From NCBI GenBank assembly GCA_016705245.1, contig JADIYM010000029.1, positions 1 to 39,051 of the forward strand: a DNA stretch of 39,051 nucleotides. Direction: 5' to 3'. A program made the translations under genes and the position numbers. Origin of the DNA: Blastocatellia bacterium (GTDB taxonomy: Bacteria > Acidobacteriota > Blastocatellia > UBA7656 > JADIYM01). Each line of letters begins with the position of its first letter. Position 1 is the stretch's first letter. This document shows, piece after piece, positions 23,551 through 30,216 of this stretch. Under the pieces are notes generated by a model, which worked only from the letters and a program-made list of their open reading frames with translations, did no database searches and had not been told where the DNA came from.

Positions 23551-25161
23551 CTATCCACGGCGTCCACCTCCACCGCGTCCGCCGCCGCCGCTACGTCCGC
23601 CGCCACCACTGCGTCCGCCGCCACTACTTCTCCCACCGCCGCTTCGTCCGCCACCGCTCATACTGCGTCCACCACCGCCACCGCCGCGATCGAACGACGA
23701 ATTCTGACGGCTCGACGCTCCGCGGTCGGACGACCTCCGCGCGTCGGAGCCGCGCTGATAGCCGCCGAACGCATCGCGGGACTGCCCGCCGCCCATGCCG
23801 CGATCGCTTCGTGACCGGTCGGAGGCCTTCGCCCCGGACCTGTCCGACTTCGAGCCGCGATCGCTGCGCCCGGCATCGCCTCGGGCGTCGGTCCTTCCAC
23901 CACGGTCGCCTCGGCCGCCCGCATCGGCGCCTGCGCGGCGATCGCTCGTCGACGGCATTCTTCCGCGCAGTTCCTTGTTTGCCCTCTCGCGCTTTGCGGC
24001 GCGGTCCTGGTCCATCTTCGATGACGGCCGGGTCGACGGCCGAGCTCGATCACTCGATCCCGGACGGGCCGGCTGCGTGCCGGCGACGGGACCGCGATCA
24101 CCGGGTCGGGATCCGGGCCTCGAATCTGCGCCGGGACGGTCCGATGGACGCGTCGACGGCCGGCCCGAGTCTCCTGGACGATTCCCCGCACCGGGCCGGT
24201 CGCCAGGACGATTGCCCGCGCCGGGCCTGTCACCGGGACGATTCCCCGCACCGGGCCGGTCACCGGGTCGATTCCCCGCGCCGGGCCGATCACCCGGTCG
24301 ATTCCCCGGCCGATTGCCAGGCCGATTGCCGGCACCTCCCGGACGGTTGGGGTTGTTCCACGCCGGGCGGTCGACGTTGATGTTCGTGTTCCGATTGAAG
24401 CTGTTGTAGTTGCCGCCGTGCCAGTAGTTCGAGCCGCCACCCCACGCACCGCCGTGGTAGTAACATCCGCCGCCCCACCAATCGCAGTCCATGTCGAACC
24501 ACGCGCCCATCGCCACGCCCGCTCCGAAACCGATGGCGCCGGCGACGAGGGCGTCGTCCCAGTCGACGTCGTCATCGTCGTCTTCGATCACGATCGTCTG
24601 CGGGGACGACTGCACGTACACGACCTGCGGGTCGTACTGCGGGACGTAGATGACCTCCGGTTCGGCGGGTACGATCCGCACCGCCTCCTGGTCATACACG
24701 ATCTTCTGTTGTGGAGTGTCCTGCAGCGCCCCCGAAGCCTTCGCACGCGACCGCATCTGCTGGATCGCGTCCATCACACCCGTCGTCTGGTCGAGGAAAG
24801 CCGTACCGAGATCGTAGGTCCAGTTCGGATCGTTGCCGAGCATCTGGATGGCCTCGGTGTATCGCGCCACCGCCGCAACCGACGTATCCCAGCCCTGCTG
24901 GTCGACGCCGTTCGTCCCGTTCTGCGCGACATACTGCGCTGCCGCGGCCACCTGATCCGGGTATGTCGCGGCAGGAAGGACCTGCGCGAGCAGCGGATCG
25001 GGGTAGAGCGCAATCGGTGCCACGAGCGTCTCGAGCTCGGAGGCCGACATCTGCGCCTGGGCGGCTGCCGGCGCGAGCGATGCGGCAACCAGGACGAGGC
25101 CAGCGAGAACCGCCGAGACTGCGGCGCGCGAAACGCAAACAGTCCTTGAATCGAGTGTCAT
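23551..25161 (-). CDS. DUF3300 secreted protein with repetitive tail
   Basis: A 536-aa protein. A signal peptide ends AAAQAQ. The DUF3300 domain (about residues 38-205) has LVAPIALYPDPLLAQVLPAA, YPDQVAAAAQ, VARYTEAIQML and VIYVPQYDPQVVYV. An acidic run of Asp residues, a GxGxG helix and an HGG/Trp/Asn-rich patch follow. Then come four 10-residue repeats of RPGDRPGAGN (about 24180-24310) and an Arg/Gly/Ser-rich tail ending in RGGGG blocks. The tail is very basic and probably disordered. GGAGG lies 9 nt before the ATG. It is the first gene of a DUF3300-DUF2950 pair with its own palindrome promoter. The function is unknown. Confidence 0.9.
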   Translation of the reverse strand: MTLDSRTVCVSRAAVSAVLAGLVLVAASLAPAAAQAQMSASELETLVAPIALYPDPLLAQVLPAATYPDQVAAAAQYVAQNGTNGVDQQGWDTSVAAVARYTEAIQMLGNDPNWTYDLGTAFLDQTTGVMDAIQQMRSRAKASGALQDTPQQKIVYDQEAVRIVPAEPEVIYVPQYDPQVVYVQSSPQTIVIEDDDDDVDWDDALVAGAIGFGAGVAMGAWFDMDCDWWGGGCYYHGGAWGGGSNYWHGGNYNSFNRNTNINVDRPAWNNPNRPGGAGNRPGNRPGNRPGDRPGAGNRPGDRPGAGNRPGDRPGAGNRPGDRPGAGNRPGDSGRPSTRPSDRPGADSRPGSRPGDRGPVAGTQPARPGSSDRARPSTRPSSKMDQDRAAKRERANKELRGRMPSTSDRRAGADAGGRGDRGGRTDARGDAGRSDRGSKSDRSGAKASDRSRSDRGMGGGQSRDAFGGYQRGSDARRSSDRGASSRQNSSFDRGGGGGGRSMSGGGRSGGGRSSGGGRSGGGGRSGGGGRGGGGRRG

Positions 25162-25195
25162 GGGAAGCTGCCTCCGCACTATGGGATTCAAGGGC

Positions 25196-25240
25196 ATTCT
25201 GGGACCGACGTGAGCGGATGACCATTGGACCAAAGTCCTA
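25196..25240 (-). promoter_or_regulatory. Palindrome promoter of DUF3300-DUF2950
   Basis: TTGGACCAAAGTCCTA at 25225-25240, two changes from the consensus. CAGAAT (25196-25201, minus strand) follows after 23 bp. The predicted start is near 25189. Confidence 0.65.
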
Positions 25241-25248
25241 TGCGATGT

Positions 25249-25332
25249 GGAGAGTTGACAGGATTTCAGGATTCACGGGATTCGGTGAGTCAACACTCAA
25301 TCCTGTGAATCCTGTAATCCTGTCAACTCTCC
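25249..25332. repeat. Inverted repeat of AATCCTGT type
   Basis: Arms 25249-25282 and 25299-25332 pair (GGAGAGTTGACAGGATT with AATCCTGTCAACTCTCC). The element sits exactly between two divergent palindrome promoters and may insulate them. Lower GC than its surroundings suggests a mobile origin. Confidence 0.85.
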
Positions 25333-25355
25333 ATGCGAGGGGCCGGCCGCGCACG

Positions 25356-25401
25356 TACGACCAAGGTCCAATTGCCGAGTCGGCTCTCCGTTAACTACGT
25401 T
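25356..25401 (+). promoter_or_regulatory. Palindrome promoter of the 814-aa secreted protein
   Basis: TACGACCAAGGTCCAA at 25356-25371. TACGTT (25396-25401) follows after 24 bp. This site and those at 28207 and 29019 share the same altered left end, TACGACC, suggesting a subtype or duplication. Confidence 0.6.
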
Positions 25402-25451
25402 GGCAGATGCGCAATGGCATAGGTACGCATTGAACAAGAAGGAGAACTGAG

Positions 25452-27896
25452 ATGTCCTGCATCGAACACCCCACGAAGGTCTCGCGTCTGTTCGCATCTC
25501 TCGCCGGAGTCGTAGTGGTCGCCGCAACCCTCGCGCCCGCCGCGACGGCGCAGATGCCGCCCTCCGCGAACACGGTTCGAACCGCCGCGGCGGCAACCGA
25601 CGCGTGGCCGCGCTCGTTCCCCACCCCCGAAGGGACCATTCTCTTCTACCAGCCGCAGCTGGACGAATGGGACGGCGTGAAATTCGACGCCCACGCGGCG
25701 GTCGCCGTCGAGGGAAAGGACTCGACGAAGCCCCCGGTCTACGGCGTGATCTGGGTGTCGACGCGCACCGAAGTCGACAAGGACGCCCGAAAGGTCACGT
25801 TCCTCGACATGACGATCCAGAAGGCCAGCTTCCCGTCAGAGCCCGAGAACGCGGACCGCTACATGGCCGCGATGCAGAAGATCGTGCTGGCACGCACGCG
25901 TACGATCGGGCTCGACCGGCTCGAAGCGGCGATGGCCGAGAAGACGGCTCGCGGTGCGACGTCCGGTAAGGCCCTGAAAAACGATCCGCCGAAGATTCTC
26001 TTCACCGAAACCCCGACCCTGCACGTGCCGATCGACGGCAATCCGGTGCTGAAGCCGACCGGCGTCGCCGGTTTCGATCGGGTGCTCAACACCCGGCAGC
26101 TCATCGTCTCGGATACGGCAACGAAGCAGATGTACGTTCGGCTCTACGACGGATGGGTGACGGCCGCGTCGCTCGACGGCCCGTGGACCGTGGCGTCAAC
26201 GTCGCCGAAGGCGCTCGCCGATGTCATGAACGCAGTCTTGCAGAAGACTCCGGTCGACCTGCTCGAGGGCACGAACCCCGAGGATGCGGGCGAGGGCAAG
26301 GCGGTCAAGCCTCCGTCGCTCGCAACGGGTCCGGTTCCGGCGATTCACGTCAGCACCTCGGCGACTGAGGTCATCGTCACCGAGGGCGTCGCCAACTTCA
26401 CGCCGATCGACGGCACCCAGCTTCTCTATGTCTCGAACACGACCTCGAACGTTTTCAAGGCGCTCGCCGATCAGAACCTCTACGTACTGCTCTCGGGGCG
26501 TTGGTTCCGCGCCGCGGGCACCGGCGGGCCATGGACGCACGTGCCGGGCGGACAGCTGCCGGCCGACTTCAAGGCCATTCCGGACAACAGCCCGAAAGAG
26601 AACGTGAAGGCGTCGGTTCCCGGAACGCCCCAGGCAAAGGAAGCGCTCATCGCCAATGCGATACCGCAGACGGCTACAGTTCGGCGCGACGAGACGCATC
26701 TCCGAACCGTCGTCTACGACGGCGAGCCCCGCTTCGAGCCGATCGAAGGCACGGCGCTCTTCTACGCCGTCAACTGCAACACGCCGGTCATCATGATCGA
26801 CAAGGTGAGTTATTACGCAGTGAAGGACGCGGTGTGGTTCACGGCCGCGCACGCGGACGGCCCGTGGTCCGTCGCCAGCGCCGTCCCGGCGGTGATGTAC
26901 ACGATTCCGCCGAGCTCGCCGCTGTACAACCTGACGTTCGTCAAGGTCTACAACTCGACGTACGACGACGTTCAGGTCGGGTACACCGCCGGCTACTACG
27001 GCTCCGTTGCGGAGGACGAGGACGACGACGGGGAACCGGATACCGTCGTGTACGGCACGGGCTATTACTACAGCCCGTGGATCAGCGACTACTGGTGGGG
27101 ATATCCCTACGCGTGGGGCTGGGGTTACGGCATGGCCTGGACGCCCTGGTGCGGCTGGGCGTGGGGTTGCGGAGGCTACTGGGGCTGGAACTCGATCGGC
27201 GGCATCGGCTGGGGCTGGGGAACCGGTCCGTGGGGCGGTGCGGTCGCTTGGGGGCCGCGTGGCTGGGTGGGCTCTACGGGCAATGTCTTCAACCGCTGGG
27301 GTGCGAACTCGGTCGTGAGCCGGCACGGTGCGGGCTACAACCGAATGACGGGGAACTACTACACACGAGACTTTGGCGCGGCGTACAACTCCCGGACCGG
27401 CACGCTTGCGGCCGGTCACAAGGCCACGGTCGGCAACGTCTTCTCGGGAAACTCGGTCACGGCGGGCAAGGGCATCGTCTACAACCCGGGCACCGGCAAC
27501 GCGACGAGAGTGGGTGGTATCAAGGGCGACAGCGGCGGCGCCGTGAAGATCGGCGACAACGTTTTTGCCGGCAAGGACGGCAACGTCTATCGGAAAGGCG
27601 AGAACGGATGGAATCAGGTCGGGCGAGACCAGCCGAAGGCTGGTGAACGCGACTCGATGCGCATGGAGCGCCAGGGTCCGGATCGCGACACGATGGAGAG
27701 GCTCGATCGAGAACAGAAGAACCGCGACCTCGGCCAGAAGCGCTCGAAGGACTTCAGTTCCTATGACCGGAGCCGGTCGGTCGACCGGGGTCGCGCGCCG
27801 AGCATGAGCAACCGCGGAAGCTACGGCGGAGGCGGGATGCGCGGGGGAGGAATGCGCGGAGGCGGGATGCGGGGAGGCGGCGGTCGCCGGCGGTAG
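25452..27896 (+). CDS. Large secreted protein with Trp/Gly/Tyr-rich centre, unknown function
   Basis: An 814-aa protein. A signal peptide ends ATAQ (residue 34). The N-terminal ~470 residues contain repeated short modules in which a strand pair ends in a W-x-x-A motif (YDGWVTAASLDGPW, LSGRWFRAAGTGGPW, VWFTAAHADGPW). Each is preceded by a LLYVSN- or LFYAVN-type segment, so this is a three-fold repeat. A region extremely rich in Trp, Gly and Tyr follows (about 535-610), then GNVF/GxGYNRMTGNYYTRD-type beta repeats. The tail is charged and ends in MRGGG repeats. Homologues are sometimes labelled carbohydrate-binding; I see no firm basis for that. GGAG precedes the ATG. The Gly/Arg tail echoes the DUF3300 neighbour, from which it is divergently transcribed. 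Confidence 0.88.
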   Translation: MSCIEHPTKVSRLFASLAGVVVVAATLAPAATAQMPPSANTVRTAAAATDAWPRSFPTPEGTILFYQPQLDEWDGVKFDAHAAVAVEGKDSTKPPVYGVIWVSTRTEVDKDARKVTFLDMTIQKASFPSEPENADRYMAAMQKIVLARTRTIGLDRLEAAMAEKTARGATSGKALKNDPPKILFTETPTLHVPIDGNPVLKPTGVAGFDRVLNTRQLIVSDTATKQMYVRLYDGWVTAASLDGPWTVASTSPKALADVMNAVLQKTPVDLLEGTNPEDAGEGKAVKPPSLATGPVPAIHVSTSATEVIVTEGVANFTPIDGTQLLYVSNTTSNVFKALADQNLYVLLSGRWFRAAGTGGPWTHVPGGQLPADFKAIPDNSPKENVKASVPGTPQAKEALIANAIPQTATVRRDETHLRTVVYDGEPRFEPIEGTALFYAVNCNTPVIMIDKVSYYAVKDAVWFTAAHADGPWSVASAVPAVMYTIPPSSPLYNLTFVKVYNSTYDDVQVGYTAGYYGSVAEDEDDDGEPDTVVYGTGYYYSPWISDYWWGYPYAWGWGYGMAWTPWCGWAWGCGGYWGWNSIGGIGWGWGTGPWGGAVAWGPRGWVGSTGNVFNRWGANSVVSRHGAGYNRMTGNYYTRDFGAAYNSRTGTLAAGHKATVGNVFSGNSVTAGKGIVYNPGTGNATRVGGIKGDSGGAVKIGDNVFAGKDGNVYRKGENGWNQVGRDQPKAGERDSMRMERQGPDRDTMERLDREQKNRDLGQKRSKDFSSYDRSRSVDRGRAPSMSNRGSYGGGGMRGGGMRGGGMRGGGGRRR

Positions 27897-27910
27897 CTGC
27901 CACTCTCGAG

Positions 27911-28190
27911 CAATGCGCGAAGCGCCTTGGAGTGCGGCGTGAATCGCCGCTTTGGATTTCTTCGCATGGTGTGAATCGCGGGGGAATTCAAAGCGGCGAT
28001 TTGCGCATTGACTCGGAATCCGCGCGACCCGCATTCCTCAGCGGTGGGCCCACTCTCGAGCAATGCGCGAAGGCGCGGGGGAGGGTGCGGCGGGGGTGAT
28101 CGCCGCTCTCCGGGGGGATTTCTCCGCACAGGGGGAAACGGGGGGGAATCCAGGGCGGGCGACGCCGCGCGCTTCGCGCATTGCTCGAGG
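27911..28190. repeat. Two adjacent copies of the ATTGCGCGAAGCGCC inverted repeat, second one garbled
   Basis: CACTCTCGAGCAATGCGCGA occurs at 27901-27920 and again at 28051-28070. The first copy has an intact left arm and a partial right arm (27987-28010). In the second (28060-28190) both ends are intact, but the interior is replaced by G-rich runs (for example GGCGCGGGGGAGGG) where the family sequence is expected. That looks like failed base calling through a hairpin. No gene is seen in 27897-28320. Confidence 0.7.
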
Positions 28191-28206
28191 GCGATGAACA
28201 CTGGAG

Positions 28207-28251
28207 TACGACCAAGGTCCAATCGACAGATCGTAGGCCCGGCGATAGCCT
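28207..28251 (+). promoter_or_regulatory. Palindrome promoter of receiver protein 1
   Basis: TACGACCAAGGTCCAA at 28207-28222, with TAGCCT (28246-28251) after 23 bp. The predicted start is near 28258, about 63 nt before the ATG at 28321. Confidence 0.6.
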
Positions 28252-28320
28252 TCACGGTGTTCGCTCAGACGTGATTTTGAAGCGGATACGGCATCGGTCC
28301 GGGCCAAAAGTGATTACGTT

Positions 28321-28581
28321 ATGACCACCCCTGTAATTTCCGTCGTTGACGACGACGCCTCGGTGCGGCGGTCACTCGTCCGGCTCTTCCGGTCGTGCGG
28401 GCTGGCCGCCGAGGCGTTCGAGTCGGCGGAGGGCTTCCTCGCCGGACCACACGACGGCGATGTGGCGTGCGTCATCCTCGACGTGCATATGGGGGGCATG
28501 TCCGGCATCGAGCTGAGCGAGTTGATCTCGGCATCACCGGACCATCCGCCGGTCATCATCATGACCGCGCACGACGACTAG
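28321..28581 (+). CDS. Stand-alone response-regulator receiver, cut short by an in-frame TAG
   Basis: Receiver domain with the acidic pocket VVDDDASVRRSL, phospho-acceptor Asp54 in CVILDVHM and the Thr switch in IIMTAHDD. It stops at TAG (28579-28581) after 86 residues. The same frame continues for 38 more codons to TGA at 28696-28698, including FLRKPFESGALLEAV, which carries the conserved Lys-Pro of receivers. The continuation lines up without gaps on receiver 2 (29104-29493), so one nonsense codon splits an otherwise intact ~125-aa domain. The truncated product lacks the KPF loop and last helix and is probably inactive. The alternatives are stop-codon read-through or a sequencing error. It has no output domain. 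It has its own palindrome promoter; no clear ribosome site is visible. Confidence 0.75.
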   Translation: MTTPVISVVDDDASVRRSLVRLFRSCGLAAEAFESAEGFLAGPHDGDVACVILDVHMGGMSGIELSELISASPDHPPVIIMTAHDD

Positions 28582-28777
28582 TCGACGAAGCACTATGCCG
28601 CGACACACGATCTCGCGGGGTTCCTGCGGAAACCGTTCGAAAGTGGCGCGCTCCTCGAGGCCGTCGGACGCGCGATCCACCGCGATCTGCAGTATTGAGG
28701 TCAGACGTCGGCGGCGTCGATTGGCCAGAGGCTGGACACGATGCGTCCGTCACGGATCCAACACCTTCTTTGAAGAG

Positions 28778-28960
28778 CGCCGGAACGAAACCTGCGCGCA
28801 GGCGGGGGGGCGGGAGGCACCGACCAAGCGAGAACCAAGGGCGCCTTCGCGTTTGCCCCTTCCGGGGCTCGAGCGTCTTCTCCGCGTCGAGCCGCCGGGG
28901 CGGATGTCGTAGCGCCTTCGGTCTTCCGAACCGACCCCTTCTGCCGAAACCCTCGGTATC
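28778..28960. other. Gap between receivers: decayed repeat, no gene seen
   Basis: The 405-bp gap 28699-29103 has no supported gene. GAAGAGCGCCG, GCCCCTTCCGGGGCTCGAG and GCGCCTTCGG within 28778-28925 recall the large inverted repeat at 11003-11203, suggesting a decayed copy. A G-run at about 28803-28816 may be poor sequence. The promoter of receiver 2 begins at 29019. Confidence 0.45.
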
Positions 28961-29018
28961 GCTCGCGGTACCGATCATCCGAGACTCGCTGGCGGGTCTG
29001 TCAACGCTCGATTCTGAA

Positions 29019-29063
29019 TACGACCAAGGTCCAATGTTACGGGAGGCGGCGAAGGCGCAGAAT
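29019..29063 (+). promoter_or_regulatory. Palindrome promoter of receiver protein 2
   Basis: TACGACCAAGGTCCAA at 29019-29034, with CAGAAT (29058-29063) after 23 bp. The predicted start near 29070 supports the downstream GTG at 29104 as the translation start rather than TTG at 29071. Confidence 0.65.
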
Positions 29064-29103
29064 CAGTACGTTGAACGTCGTGGCGTGGTCTGCGAGGTCT
29101 GCT

Positions 29104-29493
29104 GTGTCGGGGGGGCCAGTCATCTGCATTGTCGACGACGATCCGTCCGTTCGCAGGGCGCTTGCCCGACTCGTCCGTTCGTGCGGATTGCCGGTCGAAA
29201 CACACGCTTCCGCCGAAGAATACCTCGACGCGCAACACGCTGACGGCGTCGCGTGCGTCGTGCTCGACGTGCACCTCGGTCACGTGAGCGGACTCGACCT
29301 TCGTGAGCGGATCGTGGCCCAGCCGGTACATCCTCCAGTCATCCTGATGACCGCACACGACGATGCGGTGACGCGCGAGCGGATCGCGAAGTGCGGTGCG
29401 CCGGGGTATCTTCGCAAGCCCTTCGAGGCGACCGCCCTGCTTACGGCCATCAGCACTGCTCTTGGCCGCGACCTCGAACCGCCGCCAATCTAG
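29104..29493 (+). CDS. Stand-alone response-regulator receiver
   Basis: A 129-aa receiver domain with nothing attached. It has IVDDDPSVRRAL (acidic pocket), Asp55 in CVVLDVHLG (phospho-acceptor), LMTAHDD (Thr switch) and YLRKPFE (conserved Lys). I take GTG at 29104 as the start, with GAGG about 6 nt upstream; TTG at 29071 would sit on the predicted transcription start. It is a close paralogue of the interrupted receiver at 28321. Single-domain receivers of this type can act as phosphate sinks or adaptors for the kinase of a nearby FixJ-type system. Both receivers are under the palindrome promoter, so they could feed back on the regulator that reads it (inference). Confidence 0.87.
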   Translation: MSGGPVICIVDDDPSVRRALARLVRSCGLPVETHASAEEYLDAQHADGVACVVLDVHLGHVSGLDLRERIVAQPVHPPVILMTAHDDAVTRERIAKCGAPGYLRKPFEATALLTAISTALGRDLEPPPI

Positions 29494-29563
29494 GCTCACA
29501 CACGGTTGTCCCGAGGTTTCGCCTTGCCGGTCTTCACTGTCTGCCTTAGTGTTTCAGCGGACC

Positions 29564-30199
29564 ATGACATTCCCAATTGTGAACGCCGGTGAAGGCAACA
29601 GCGTCTTCGTCGTCGATGACGATCGATCCGTGCGACGAGCGCTCGGTCGACTATTGTCTTCGGCGGGCTATCACGTCGAGTCGTTCGAATCGGCGGAGCA
29701 GTTCCTTGAGAGCGGGTTCATCGGCCATGCCGGATGCGTGATAGTCGACTTGCAGATGCCGGGGATCAGCGGACTGGAGCTTCAGAGGCGCCTCGTGGAC
29801 GAGATGGTCGACATGCCAGTCGTGTTCCTGACCGGGCACGGGGACATTCCGTCCAGCGTCCAGGCCATGAAGGATGGCGCGATCGATTTCCTCACGAAAC
29901 CCGTCGAGGCGGACCGTCTGTTCGAGGTCGTACCGCAGGCACTGCGGGCCGGCGCGGAACGCCGCGTCAGAACCGCCGAGATCGAGAGCATTCGCGAACG
30001 GGCAGCGCTGCTCACCGCGCGCGAGACGGAAGTAATGCACCTAGTTGCATCCGGACGGCTCAACAAGCAGATTGCCTACGAGCTCGGGACCAGCGAAAAG
30101 ACGATCAAGGTCCACCGTGCGCGCGTCATGGAAAAGATGCACGTTTCGTCGGTCGCCGAGCTCGTGCGACTCGTGGACCGGCTTACGGCCTCCCTGTAG
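29564..30199 (+). CDS. FixJ/NarL-type response regulator
   Basis: A 211-aa transcription factor. The receiver domain (about 12-125) has VVDDDRSVRRAL, phospho-acceptor Asp62 in IVDLQMPG, FLTGHGD and FLTKPVE. The LuxR-type helix-turn-helix (about 148-208) has LLTARETEVMHLVASGRLNK and the recognition helix SEKTIKVHRARVMEKM, typical of the FixJ/StyR/TodT subgroup. Such dimers bind short palindromes, commonly just upstream of the -35 region. It lies 17 bp upstream of the histidine kinase, so they form a two-component pair. It is the best candidate in the window for reading the 16-bp palindrome, although no copy of the palindrome precedes this pair. The ATG at 29564 begins family-like sequence; the open frame upstream overlaps the previous gene. 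Confidence 0.93.
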   Translation: MTFPIVNAGEGNSVFVVDDDRSVRRALGRLLSSAGYHVESFESAEQFLESGFIGHAGCVIVDLQMPGISGLELQRRLVDEMVDMPVVFLTGHGDIPSSVQAMKDGAIDFLTKPVEADRLFEVVPQALRAGAERRVRTAEIESIRERAALLTARETEVMHLVASGRLNKQIAYELGTSEKTIKVHRARVMEKMHVSSVAELVRLVDRLTASL

Positions 30200-30216
30200 T
30201 CCGGCACGAGCGGCTT

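Noticed and set aside
23551..24330. RiPP or collagen-like interpretation of the Gly/Arg-rich tail of the DUF3300 protein
   Set aside because: The repeats lack aromatic-X-Asn motifs and are attached to a conserved 170-aa DUF3300 domain. Low-complexity tails are common in that family.
29734..30216. Extending the histidine kinase upstream to 29734
   Set aside because: The extension overlaps the FixJ-type regulator almost entirely and is not kinase-like. The ATG at 30217 begins a normal signal/anchor segment.
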